DNA of 64,000 nucleotides from Aquimarina pacifica. GTDB lineage: Bacteria; Bacteroidota; Bacteroidia; Flavobacteriales; Flavobacteriaceae. Within the stretch, counting starts at the first letter, position 1. Every line of letters starts with the position of its first letter. This document shows, one piece after another, positions 8,861 to 17,567 of this stretch. The position numbers and the translations under genes are program-made. The stretch spans positions 1-64,000 of the forward strand of contig NZ_JACC01000041.1 in the NCBI RefSeq assembly GCF_000520955.1, read 5' to 3'. Under the pieces are notes generated by a model. That model did not search any database. It was not told the origin of the DNA and saw nothing but the letters and a program-made list of their open reading frames with translations.

Positions 8861-9867
8861 TGTACTTCTAAAAAAGCCGTTGCTGTTTCTTTTATACTTC
8901 TTTCGACAGGAATAAAACTGTAATCAAGTGCTTGTTTTATTTTATCGTTCTTATAATTTCTATGCAAAAATGCGGTTCGCAGTGATGATCTGAATATGGA
9001 TTGCCTTGTCCTAAAAATTAGATGACTTACATATTGGATATGATACACAACCTTTAATACTAAAAGAGAAACCTCCTTTTTCGGTTCTTGTTTATTAAGT
9101 GCTCTGGCAATTAGTCCAAAAGCCTCTTTAAAACTTAGATTCTCTCCTACAAGGACGTAACGCTCATTGACCGTATTTCTATTCATTAATTGATTCATGA
9201 TAGCGACAACATCATCTATAGCAATATACCCTGTTACACCTGCGGTATAATACTTCATGCCAGCATACATTCTTTTGAACAAAAAACCGCTCCCCGAGTC
9301 AAAAAAACCAGCACCGATAATAATTCCAGGATTTACAATTACAGCATCAATTCCTTCATGTATTCCTCTCCAAACCTCCATCTCAGCACCATATTTAGTA
9401 ATTGCGTATACTGAATTTGGGATCTCTGGATTCCATTCGGTGTTTTCATCTATCTCACTAGTTGCAATATTTTCTCCTAATGCAGCGATAGAGCTTACAT
9501 GACATAGTTTTTTTACCCGATTGCTTAAACACAAATTTACAATATTGGCGGTACCGTCAATATTGACTTTTCTTAATTCCTTATAATCTTTGGGATTAAA
9601 ACTAATCAGGGCAGCACAATGATACACATGTGTTACCCCCTCAAAAGCTTCTACTAATAACGGAATATCATTAATATCAGTTTTAAACCAGTCTATAGCA
9701 TCAAAAAGATGCATGTTTTCCTCAGAAATGTATCGAGAGGCTACTTTTTGGGCATGTTCTTTTTTGGTTTCGGTTCGATACAGGGCACGTACATTCTTTT
9801 TTTCTTTTATTAGTTGTACCAATAGATGTGTTCCTACCAAACCGGTTGCTCCCGTTACTAAAATCAT
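8857..9867 (-). CDS. NAD-dependent epimerase/dehydratase (extended SDR)
   Basis: A 336-residue extended short-chain dehydrogenase. N-terminal ILVTGATGLVGTHLLVQL is the TGxxGxxG dinucleotide site, CHVSSIAALGE carries the active-site Ser, and YAITKYGAE is the YxxxK catalytic pair. The C-terminal third resembles 3-beta-hydroxysteroid dehydrogenase/isomerase-like and dihydroflavonol reductase-like members; the substrate cannot be assigned. It is convergent with, and overlaps, the DUF4296 gene by four bases. Confidence 0.85.
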   Translation of the reverse strand: MILVTGATGLVGTHLLVQLIKEKKNVRALYRTETKKEHAQKVASRYISEENMHLFDAIDWFKTDINDIPLLVEAFEGVTHVYHCAALISFNPKDYKELRKVNIDGTANIVNLCLSNRVKKLCHVSSIAALGENIATSEIDENTEWNPEIPNSVYAITKYGAEMEVWRGIHEGIDAVIVNPGIIIGAGFFDSGSGFLFKRMYAGMKYYTAGVTGYIAIDDVVAIMNQLMNRNTVNERYVLVGENLSFKEAFGLIARALNKQEPKKEVSLLVLKVVYHIQYVSHLIFRTRQSIFRSSLRTAFLHRNYKNDKIKQALDYSFIPVERSIKETATAFLEVH

Positions 9868-10020
9868 AGTGTGTATTCTAGGTTACTAAAGTATAAAAAT
9901 TAATGGTATTTAATACCCTGGTACATTTGGGGTTTTTGGATATAAAAACAATAGTTTGTCTGTTTTGCAGTAATCACATCAGTTGTCAATGAATATAGCA
10001 TGTATTAAAAATAAAACTTT

Positions 10021-10051
10021 AGATCTTTCAGTTTTTTTAAACCTGAAAGAT
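10021..10051 (-). repeat. palindrome downstream of the CHAT gene (REP-like or terminator)
   Basis: AGATCTTTCAG (10021-10031) pairs with CTGAAAGATCT (10041-10051) around a 9-base loop. It lies 34 bases past the stop of the CHAT gene. The core (TTCAG-TTT..AAACCTGAA) resembles a second palindrome at 13624-13658, which suggests a dispersed palindromic family; a terminator role is the alternative. Confidence 0.5.
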
Positions 10052-10084
10052 CTGGCACACAAATAAGGTGTACCTATTTTGGAC

Positions 10085-12376
10085 CTAGGAATTACTTTTT
10101 CTTCTGGTATACCATAAAAAAACAACAACAAGAGTTCCTACAGCAAGAAGTCCCGCTGCCCACCAATACCAACTAATACCCGTATCAAACTGCATCGGTG
10201 ATGCATCTCCTACCAAATAAAAACCACCCCAATACAACGGATGCGTGCGATGAAGATCTGCGGTATTCAAATACTCTAATTTTGCTTGCTGCAATGCTTT
10301 TGATTTGTTCATTCCTGCTTTTAGATTGCTATAGAAATTTCGCATTAATATGGGTGTGGTTTGATCAGATACTTCCCAACTGGTCAATAACAAACTTTTA
10401 GTCCCTGCATACTGAAAAGCAGTTCCTAAACTCATAATTCCTTCTCCTTGGGCTATTTTACCTGTTCCCGTATTACAGGCACTAAGCACTGTCAATTCTG
10501 CAGGAATATCTAAGGCAAATAATTCGTGGGCATACAAAAAGTTATCTTCTACCAGAGTTTCGCCTGTGATGTTTTGAATACTGTCTGTAGGATTTGTAAA
10601 ATAAAGTTTAGAATTTTCGGGGCGCTCATGGTCAACTTCTCCGTGCAATGCCAGATGCAACATACTATATTGACTGGCATTTTTTTTAAAATTCGCCTCA
10701 ATCGCTTCTGAACCATAAAAATAGGTACCATCGATAATATCTGCAATGGCTTTGATCTCTTTTCTGGTGCCTGGTAAATCAGCCGATGTATTGCGTAAGG
10801 TTGCCAACCGAATGCTATTGGTCTCTGCAGGTGCTTGTTCATCAGAAAATGAAAAAGCCAAGCATGCTTGTTTGGTAGTTTTGACTGTATTCTTAACAAA
10901 AGAATTGAACACCAAGTTGGCAGAATTGGCATAAGAGATGGCCTTATCTCTTAGAAAATACGAAAGTGCCACTGGGTTATTACTTTGATCGAACTGTGTA
11001 AGTAACAGCTCAAAATTAAGGTGCCATAAAACACCATCAGGAACAATTATAAGCGTATCCCCTATCAATTGATCTGCAATGGGAGCCATCAACATATTGT
11101 ATAATTGATTCGCTTGTGATTTATAAGTCTTAAGGTTTTTGGTTGTAATACTGGTATGCAATTTTTTGATCTTTGCTCCAAGGTTTGCTGTAGCGAGTTG
11201 GTGCACCCTCATATCATGTTTAGAAATCGTAAATGCATAGGTGCTACTATCTGCAGTAAAAAATTCTACTACCGTGGTGTTGCCATCGAGTTGATTTTGT
11301 ATGTCTGAAATCGAAGCAACAGTATGTTGATATTTTAGGGCGTGGTATTTTGGGTAGTTTTTTTCTAATACCTCGGTGATAGAATCTTGTTTTCTGCCGA
11401 TCTCAAAAAGTCGGTTTTGATATTGGGTCACTTTTAGGGTATCCCGAGTTTGTTTTGTTTGTTGTTTGGTCAATTGAGATCTATAAAAAGCGTGATCGGT
11501 GCGTAGCTCTTTCTCAAGTGTGATTACGTTTTTGGGTAAGCCTTTGTAATTTTTGGCATTGCCAGCAGCAAGTAGCTCCTTTAGGGTGTTCGACTTACTT
11601 TTTTCTGCATAATAAAAAGCCTGCTCAAGTACTTTTTTATCTTGGTTTTGTTCATAGAGTACCATATTTGCTGCAATAGCGTCTTTATAGAGTACTTTAG
11701 CCGTCTCGGCAAAAGTTACCTTGTCTTGATAATTGGTAAAGGTTTGCCGGATACTAGAAATTAAGGTGTCGGCTTTTTGATAGATCTCGATGCTTTTTTG
11801 TAAATCGGTTACATTCTTTTGGGAGGCATATCGTTGTTGATAGGTTTTGGCTTTTCCTTGTAGTGAGGTTAGGAGATAATTAGCATCTGCATACGAGGTA
11901 TTAGTCATGTCTTGAGCATTAATCGTATTGGCTAGAATCGCTTTTTGATAATACTGCAATGCACTAGAAAATTTTTTTTGAGCCATATAGACCTTGGCAA
12001 TATTATTATAGGCATTCGCTACTAATGGGTGGTATTCTCCAAAAGCCTGGGTCAAAATTTCAGTTGCTTTTTTATAATTAACCAGTGCCTTTGCATACTC
12101 TTTTTTAGATAAATACACCAAACCTTTGTATGTGTAACAATCTGTAAGATCAGTATGATTTTCACCTAATAATTCTATTCTAATTTGTAAAGATTTATCA
12201 ATATACTGTAAGGCCTTGTCATGCTCCCCTTGCATTATGTGGATATAAGCAATATTATTGTAATATAAAGCTAGTCTTTTAGTATTCTTACTAATACTAA
12301 GGGCCTTTTCATAATAAGACAAAGCTTTATTGTATTTCCCTATTCTTTTATATACAACCCCGAGATTATTATACAT
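10085..12376 (-). CDS. CHAT-domain protein, C-terminal part of a frameshifted gene
   Basis: The 763-residue downstream half of a TPR-CHAT protein. It opens in the middle of a TPR array (YNNLGVVYKRIGKYNKALSY, then about three more repeats to residue 150), continues through a helical linker, and ends with a CHAT (caspase-like) protease domain. The His-Cys pair is visible: LHLALHGE (His about 578) and LSACNTGTG (Cys about 634), followed by GEGIMSLGTAF. A C-terminal transmembrane helix (WWAAGLLAVGTLVVVFLW) and a basic tail suggest membrane anchoring. The upstream half lies in another frame; adding one base to the T6 run at 12408-12413 joins the halves into 1095 residues. The ATG at 12376 is therefore probably internal. 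Confidence 0.85.
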   Translation of the reverse strand: MYNNLGVVYKRIGKYNKALSYYEKALSISKNTKRLALYYNNIAYIHIMQGEHDKALQYIDKSLQIRIELLGENHTDLTDCYTYKGLVYLSKKEYAKALVNYKKATEILTQAFGEYHPLVANAYNNIAKVYMAQKKFSSALQYYQKAILANTINAQDMTNTSYADANYLLTSLQGKAKTYQQRYASQKNVTDLQKSIEIYQKADTLISSIRQTFTNYQDKVTFAETAKVLYKDAIAANMVLYEQNQDKKVLEQAFYYAEKSKSNTLKELLAAGNAKNYKGLPKNVITLEKELRTDHAFYRSQLTKQQTKQTRDTLKVTQYQNRLFEIGRKQDSITEVLEKNYPKYHALKYQHTVASISDIQNQLDGNTTVVEFFTADSSTYAFTISKHDMRVHQLATANLGAKIKKLHTSITTKNLKTYKSQANQLYNMLMAPIADQLIGDTLIIVPDGVLWHLNFELLLTQFDQSNNPVALSYFLRDKAISYANSANLVFNSFVKNTVKTTKQACLAFSFSDEQAPAETNSIRLATLRNTSADLPGTRKEIKAIADIIDGTYFYGSEAIEANFKKNASQYSMLHLALHGEVDHERPENSKLYFTNPTDSIQNITGETLVEDNFLYAHELFALDIPAELTVLSACNTGTGKIAQGEGIMSLGTAFQYAGTKSLLLTSWEVSDQTTPILMRNFYSNLKAGMNKSKALQQAKLEYLNTADLHRTHPLYWGGFYLVGDASPMQFDTGISWYWWAAGLLAVGTLVVVFLWYTRRKSNS

Positions 12377-12384
12377 TGGGCTAG

Positions 12385-13371
12385 TTAAGTTGTGACTCTT
12401 GCCATAATTTTTTCATATCTTGATAATGCTTTTTTGTAAAATTGAATCGCCTTATCATACTCACCTTTCTTTTTATATAAAATACCCAAAGAATTATAAT
12501 TAGAATTAATAGCATCATCAAAAACATGATTGAGTTCTTTTTTTGCGGATAGTGATTTATGCAAAAAAAATAAAGCCTTATCATATTGCCCTAGAGTTCT
12601 ATATATTCCACCAAGGTTTATATGTATGTTTGCTTGTAAATCAAGTGCTCTTTTGCTATTATCACTTTTTACAAGAACTAGACTTTTGTTGTAGTATTCT
12701 ACCGCCTCGTCAAATAATTCCATACTCCTGTAAGATGCCCCTATATAACAGTAGTTTTTCGCTATGGTATAATGCTTTTCTGAATATTCATTTAAACTTA
12801 TTTTTAGCGATTGATCAAAAAGTTTCAACGAATTTTTAAAATTACCTTTAGTAAATTCTAAAACTCCAATGGCTAAAAATGATTTAGTAATATCTTTGGG
12901 ATAATGAACTCTTATTTTCTTTCGAATTGCCAATGCTTTTTCATAATAGCGTAAGGCTTTTTCATTATCAACCATGTAACTACGATAATAAGTCCCCATA
13001 TGATCGTATGCAAAAGCTTCTTGTCGGTGATCTTTTTTTAAATACTTTGTACAGATGTCAAGTGCTTTTTTTGCAGTATATAAACTCTCTTTGTAAGAAG
13101 ACTTTTTTCTTTGTTCTACGGCTATTTTATTATAACACTCCGCCACGCGTTCCCAGGTGCTTGCATTTTGATAGATTGGTAATGCCTTTTGATACGACAG
13201 GATCGCATTATTATATTGTAGGTCTTTTGATAACGAATCAGCTTTGATGAAGTATTGCTGTGCAACGAGCGTATCTTGCGCTACTTTGTCTTGCCCTACA
13301 GAAATCCCAATGGTCATGAACATGATCACCATTATACAAGTGCGTACTACTACCAAAGTATATGTTTTCAT
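12385..13371 (-). CDS. TPR protein, N-terminal part of the frameshifted CHAT gene
   Basis: A 328-residue product with an N-terminal hydrophobic signal (MKTYTLVVVRTCIMVIMFMT, then ISVGQ) and about six tetratricopeptide repeats (such as NEKALRYYEKALAIRKK, FDEAVEYYNKSL, YDKALFFLHKSL and YDKAIQFYKKAL). I chose ATG at 13371 because the in-frame TTG further up would precede the signal peptide with charged residues. The final residues (KIMARVTT) do not fit a repeat. With one extra A in the A6 run, the frame reads YEKNYGKSHNLTSPMYNNLG, a normal repeat joint leading into the CHAT half. As sequenced, this half would be exported without its effector domain and anchor. Confidence 0.8.
   Translation of the reverse strand: MKTYTLVVVRTCIMVIMFMTIGISVGQDKVAQDTLVAQQYFIKADSLSKDLQYNNAILSYQKALPIYQNASTWERVAECYNKIAVEQRKKSSYKESLYTAKKALDICTKYLKKDHRQEAFAYDHMGTYYRSYMVDNEKALRYYEKALAIRKKIRVHYPKDITKSFLAIGVLEFTKGNFKNSLKLFDQSLKISLNEYSEKHYTIAKNYCYIGASYRSMELFDEAVEYYNKSLVLVKSDNSKRALDLQANIHINLGGIYRTLGQYDKALFFLHKSLSAKKELNHVFDDAINSNYNSLGILYKKKGEYDKAIQFYKKALSRYEKIMARVTT
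12408..12413 (-). other. homopolymer frameshift site in the TPR-CHAT gene
   Basis: Six A residues on the coding strand (plus-strand T6). One further A restores a continuous 1096-codon frame from 13371 to 10085 with no internal stop around the joint, and produces a canonical TPR junction. The cause may be a sequencing error, a true mutation, phase variation or transcript slippage. Confidence 0.8.
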
Positions 13372-13756
13372 AAGAAAGTCCAGAGTTCTCTTTTTAGTAT
13401 ATAGCAAAATACAAGAAAATGTTACCTTATTTAGGAGATACAATTAAAAAATAATGATAAGTGCTTATAATCCAATTATAGGCTACCTATCTTTTATTTT
13501 CTTTTTTGGCAATGAAGTGGCTTAAACCTCTTTCTATTTGTTATAAAAAAGAATCGTGACATCTTCAAAGAAAGTAACTTGGTTTTTTTTGGTTCGTTTT
13601 AATTTATGATTGATATAAAACTTAAGTCCCTTCAGGTTTTAGAAACCTGAAGGGACTTGGATCCTCATTGAGGGAATCCTTTTTATTTTGTTAGTATAAA
13701 AGAAAACGAAACAGATGACACCTTACGCATGTTGTACTGTACTTAAAGGTTCTCGT
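13372..13756. other. intergenic region, 385 bases
   Basis: Contains the upstream region of the TPR-CHAT gene and the palindrome at 13624-13658. No convincing gene or consensus promoter was recognised. Confidence 0.6.
13624..13658. repeat. perfect palindrome (REP-like or terminator)
   Basis: AAGTCCCTTCAGGTTT pairs perfectly (16 bases) with AAACCTGAAGGGACTT around a 3-base loop (TAG). It lies about 100 bases beyond the stop of the secreted unknown at 13757. No T run follows on either strand, which argues against a classical terminator. It shares the TTCAGGTTT/AAACCTGAA core with 10021-10051. Confidence 0.6.
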
Positions 13757-14551
13757 TTAATTAAAAATCATATTCACACAAGAATCTTCGTATAAATTTT
13801 GAAGCACATATTCTATGGCTTCTCGGGAGCTTGTTGCTTTTCCTATTTGTCCTCCTTTAAAAGACACATTACCCGTGTCTTTGCTCCAATAAAAATCATT
13901 ACTATCTGATTTAATAATACGCTTACTGTCTTTGGTCGTTACCTGAAACGCATTCAGCTTCTGACTGTACTCTAATCCCGAAGGAAAATATACTTCGGTC
14001 ACAAACTTCGTAGTTCCTTTTTCGTAGACATAACAAACACAGTCTCCGATATCTTTTGCTTCGGATACACGTACCATGTTATTCTGAACAATTTTCCATA
14101 GGCCGCTAACATTTATAGCCACTATATCCATCAACATGGTTCCTTTTTCGGCAAGTTTTTTATCTATAAATGATTCAAAACTAACAACTGCAGAAATAAT
14201 TCCGGCGCGTTCTTTTTGACTCTGAAAAACGATTTTATCCAAGGTCAGCTTAAACCTATAATTATTATCATCAATAATATCATCTAACTGATTAGAGATA
14301 TCATTTTTACTATAGTTTTTTCGCACCAATGCGCCCGACAGATTTACATACACAGTATTACCTCTGTATTTATCGTCAAACAAATTCAATACATCTTCTT
14401 TTTGAGTTTCTTGAGTTAATGCATTTATTTTATTGATGTAATCAACTAAAAGTTTTTTTATAGGGTCATTTTCATTCGTATCCAAGGCAAAACCATGATA
14501 CATAGGTAGACTGACTAATAAAAAGGTAAGAATTAGGGTAATTTTTTTCAT
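13757..14551 (-). CDS. secreted protein of unknown function
   Basis: 264 residues. A clear signal peptide (MKKITLILTFLLVSLPMYHG, cleavage probably near FALD) precedes a soluble alpha/beta region. The stretch from about residue 30 to 160, with KKLLVDYINKINALTQ at the start and INVSGLWKIVQNNMVRVSEA, looks like an NTF2-like fold, but I do not recognise a named family. The ending is CVNMIFN. No operon partner is close on either side. Probably periplasmic. Confidence 0.7.
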   Translation of the reverse strand: MKKITLILTFLLVSLPMYHGFALDTNENDPIKKLLVDYINKINALTQETQKEDVLNLFDDKYRGNTVYVNLSGALVRKNYSKNDISNQLDDIIDDNNYRFKLTLDKIVFQSQKERAGIISAVVSFESFIDKKLAEKGTMLMDIVAINVSGLWKIVQNNMVRVSEAKDIGDCVCYVYEKGTTKFVTEVYFPSGLEYSQKLNAFQVTTKDSKRIIKSDSNDFYWSKDTGNVSFKGGQIGKATSSREAIEYVLQNLYEDSCVNMIFN

Positions 14552-14881
14552 AACATTTGATATTTAAAGGGTTATATCAAATAAACCTTAATTTCATCCC
14601 AAGAGCCTTTCTTTTTCTACTATTCCTTCTTCCAAAAATTACGCATCGGCAACACGGCGCAGCTGTTTTGAGAAGTCGAACTATTATTATCTTCTATACT
14701 TAGAATTATAATGTTTTATCACTTTTTACATAAAACACTTATAATCAACAAGTAAACATTATAGCATAGTAGTATAAAACCATAGTTTATTTGATGTTTT
14801 TATCTCATATTAAGATACAAAAAATCAGCCAGTTATAAAAACTAATCCTACTTATATTTTGAATCTGCTTTCGGTATAATT
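14552..14881. other. intergenic region, 330 bases
   Basis: AT-rich spacer between two minus-strand genes. No gene, strong hairpin or clear promoter was recognised. Confidence 0.6.
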
Positions 14882-15439
14882 TCAATAGGTATTTGGTAGT
14901 AACTCTATAAGTTTGGTCATTGTTCTTAGGTTACGTGTTGTAGCGGGAGATTTTAGCTTTCTTTCAAAAAAATTATTGTCTAATTTTGTTTTTCCGTAGC
15001 CATTGGCGGCATAGAAATAGACAACTTCGTTTGTAATTACAAATTCTTCGGTTCCATAATCGGCAGCTTCTAGCGCAGAAACCGCAACCGGATCTGGTAC
15101 ATTCGTAAGTAGCGTAAAGTATAGTTTTTTATCCTCGAACCCCAAAGTGCCTAGTCGTTTAGAAAAAGGATTGTTTTCGAAGATTTCTATGAGTTTTTTG
15201 GGAGTCAGAACCAGTACAGGCACCTCAAATCCGAAATGTTCTAAAATGGCTTCTTTAATTCGTTGACCAAGGATATTATTCGTTTCTTCGGCATACTCAA
15301 AAACAATATTACCACTCTGTATATAGGTTTGCACCGAAGTACAACCAATGGTTTCGAACATAGCTTTGAGATCGACCATTTTTATTTTCTTCTGCCCGCT
15401 TACGTTAATCCCTCGTAACAACGCGATATAAGTTTTCAT
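14882..15439 (-). CDS. DUF1697 domain protein
   Basis: A 185-residue cytoplasmic protein spanning the full DUF1697 family: TYIALLRGINVSGQKKIKMV at the N-terminus, TYIQSGNIVFEY in the middle, and the C-terminal ATTRNLRTMTKLIELL. The family is common in bacteria, is sometimes likened to a DNA-binding or YdeI-like fold, and has no established function. The start is ATG with no in-frame alternatives nearby. It appears to be a single gene. Confidence 0.9.
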   Translation of the reverse strand: MKTYIALLRGINVSGQKKIKMVDLKAMFETIGCTSVQTYIQSGNIVFEYAEETNNILGQRIKEAILEHFGFEVPVLVLTPKKLIEIFENNPFSKRLGTLGFEDKKLYFTLLTNVPDPVAVSALEAADYGTEEFVITNEVVYFYAANGYGKTKLDNNFFERKLKSPATTRNLRTMTKLIELLPNTY

Positions 15440-15612
15440 ATTCTGTTTTGTTGAAATATGTTGTTTGTAAAATGTGATTAGTTATCCTCTAAAGCAACTC
15501 GAATATCACATTAAACTTATCGAAATACACAAGGTATCTGAGATTAGAATGTCTTTGATAGCATCATACTAAACACAAAAACTCTTAACACAACTTTACT
15601 TTTTAATGCTAC

Positions 15613-15653
15613 ACCAATTTAATTTTATAATGTCGTATCCAGGCAAAGTTATT
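15613..15653 (+). repeat. 41-base inverted repeat, left copy
   Basis: The segment ACCAATTTAATTTTATAATG and the following 21 bases match the reverse complement of 17748-17788 at 37 of 41 positions by eye. The two copies face each other across the flavoprotein-phosphodiesterase pair. The right copy is the end of a MITE-like element; this one appears to be a solo end. Confidence 0.7.
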
Positions 15654-15669
15654 GTTTGGTCTCATTTTT

Positions 15670-16890
15670 TTAATCATCTTTTTTGTTAGCGATGGCTTGT
15701 GCAGCAATAAAACCACCTGTCCATGCATTCTGAAAATTGAACCCACCTGTAATAGCATCTATATTAAGAACTTCTCCGGCAAAATACAAATTTGCATGTT
15801 TTTTACTCTCAAAAGTTTTAAAATTAACTTCATTCAGCACTACCCCTCCGGCGGTAACAAATTCTTCTTTGAAAGTACTTTTTCCTTGCACCCTAAAACT
15901 ACTTTTAGTTAACTGTTCTGACAATGTATTGCACTGAACTTTACTCAGATCTGCCCAACGGGTATCCTCTTGTATTCCCGAAGTAATCACCAAACGTTGC
16001 CATAGTCTTTTGGGTAGCTCAAATTGAGCATAGGTATGTATATATTGCTTCGAAAACTGGCCTTTACGTTCGTGCAAGGTATCAATTACATCATTTTGTG
16101 ACCATTGCGGTAACCAATTCACTAAAATCTCAAAATCATAGGCACGTTTATGAAGTTCTATGGCTCCCCAGGCAGATAATTTTAGAATTGCGGGGCCACT
16201 TAACCCCCAATGTGTAATCAGCAAAGCCCCTTCACTTGATAATTTTGAACCTTTTACTTGTACCAAAGCTTCTGTTGCTACTCCGGGCAGTCCTTTGATT
16301 TTTGGATCTTTAATATTAAATGTAAATAGTGATGGTACAGCAGCGACTGTTGTATGCCCAAGATCCGTTAAGCGTTCCCACATTTTAGGATTACTTCCGG
16401 TAGCGATCATTAGTTTTGCTGTTTCAAAATCTCCCTGACTGGTATGTACCGTCCATTGTGCTCCATTGGTATTAAAATTCTTAACGGAATGATTTTTTAA
16501 AATTGTAATCCCCAAGCGCTTTGCCTCTGTCAAAAAACAATTGATTATGGTTTCTGATGCATCTGTAACCGGAAAAATACGACCATCCTCTTCTATTTTA
16601 AGAGCTACACCACGGCGTTCGAACCAATCCATAGTATCTCCTGTCATAAATGTATGAAACGGACCTTTGAGTTCTTTCTCTCCTCGGGGGTAATTCTTAC
16701 TTAATTCATTAGGAATAAATTCTGCATGAGTCACATTACAGCGCCCTCCGCCAGAGACTCGTACTTTTGATAAGACTTCTTTTCCGCGTTCTAAAATTGC
16801 GATTCGAATTCCGGGTATCTTTTCGGCTACATTAATTGCAGTAAAAAAACCGGCAGCACCACCACCGACAATAAGGAGATCATAGTTCAT
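15670..16890 (-). CDS. NAD(P)/FAD-dependent oxidoreductase (HI0933/YhiN family)
   Basis: A 406-residue flavoprotein. The FAD site is LIVGGGAAGFFTAINVAE at the N-terminus. VSGGGRCNVTHAE and the C-terminal FVTAGGVVLNEVNFKTFESK and GEVLNIDAITGGFNFQNAW are hallmarks of the HI0933-like (YhiN/BaiN) family. Members are soluble; some reduce bile-acid intermediates, but the general substrate is unknown. Its ATG overlaps the stop of the upstream glycerophosphodiesterase gene by one base (TAATG), so the two form a coupled pair. Confidence 0.9.
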   Translation of the reverse strand: MNYDLLIVGGGAAGFFTAINVAEKIPGIRIAILERGKEVLSKVRVSGGGRCNVTHAEFIPNELSKNYPRGEKELKGPFHTFMTGDTMDWFERRGVALKIEEDGRIFPVTDASETIINCFLTEAKRLGITILKNHSVKNFNTNGAQWTVHTSQGDFETAKLMIATGSNPKMWERLTDLGHTTVAAVPSLFTFNIKDPKIKGLPGVATEALVQVKGSKLSSEGALLITHWGLSGPAILKLSAWGAIELHKRAYDFEILVNWLPQWSQNDVIDTLHERKGQFSKQYIHTYAQFELPKRLWQRLVITSGIQEDTRWADLSKVQCNTLSEQLTKSSFRVQGKSTFKEEFVTAGGVVLNEVNFKTFESKKHANLYFAGEVLNIDAITGGFNFQNAWTGGFIAAQAIANKKDD

Positions 16891-17567
16891 TATGCAAAAT
16901 TCGGAAAATCTGTGATGATACCATCAATACTCCACGATTTTGATTTACGAATTAACAAAGCAGAATTTACAGTCCAGACATACACCTTGTATCCCAGTCC
17001 CTTAGCACTATTAATTTCTTCTTGATTAAGAGATATAATTGGGGGATGTATTGAATAGGCCCTCATTTCTTTGGCAATATCCAGCACACTGGTTATGTTT
17101 TCTTCTGTGAGCACTCCCAAACGAAGGTTTGATGTTAGTGACTTTACTGTGAGTAATTGTTCGTGATCAAAACTAGAAACAATAAAATGGTGGTATTCCC
17201 AATTGGTTTTTAGCACATACTCTCTTAACAACTTAATTAAAGGAACTCCTGTTCCTTCTCCTTTTAGTTCGATATTAAGAATACACTGCGCATTCACAAT
17301 ATCTAACACCTCTCTCAAGGTAGGTATCAAAAAGCCTTCTTTTGTTCTATATCCCTGTAATTCTTCTAGTGTATAATCACTTACGGGACCGATCCCGTTG
17401 GTAGTTCTATCAATTGTCTCATCGTGTATCACCACCAGCTCTCCACTTTTACAACAATGTACATCGATCTCTATCCCATCTACATGATACAACAAAGCTG
17501 CCATTATCGATTCTAGCGTATTTTCTGCAGCAAGACCTGCAGCTCCGCGATGTCCAAATATTTTCAT
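16890..17567 (-). CDS. glycerophosphodiester phosphodiesterase family protein
   Basis: A 225-residue TIM-barrel enzyme. FGHRGAAGLAAENTLESI has the catalytic HRG and the following Glu-Asn. GIEIDVHCCKSGELVVIHDE holds the metal-binding ExD and the second catalytic His, and TIDRTTNGIG follows as usual. There is no signal peptide, so it is probably cytoplasmic, hydrolysing glycerophosphodiesters to glycerol-3-phosphate and an alcohol. It is the first gene of a two-gene unit with the flavoprotein, which overlaps it by one base. Confidence 0.92.
   Translation of the reverse strand: MKIFGHRGAAGLAAENTLESIMAALLYHVDGIEIDVHCCKSGELVVIHDETIDRTTNGIGPVSDYTLEELQGYRTKEGFLIPTLREVLDIVNAQCILNIELKGEGTGVPLIKLLREYVLKTNWEYHHFIVSSFDHEQLLTVKSLTSNLRLGVLTEENITSVLDIAKEMRAYSIHPPIISLNQEEINSAKGLGYKVYVWTVNSALLIRKSKSWSIDGIITDFPNFA

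Noticed and set aside
12405..12420. Programmed -1 ribosomal frameshift in the TPR-CHAT gene
   Set aside because: The zero-frame codons GAA AAA ATT do not form a canonical X XXY YYZ heptamer, and no downstream structure was seen. Mutation, slippage or sequencing error is simpler.
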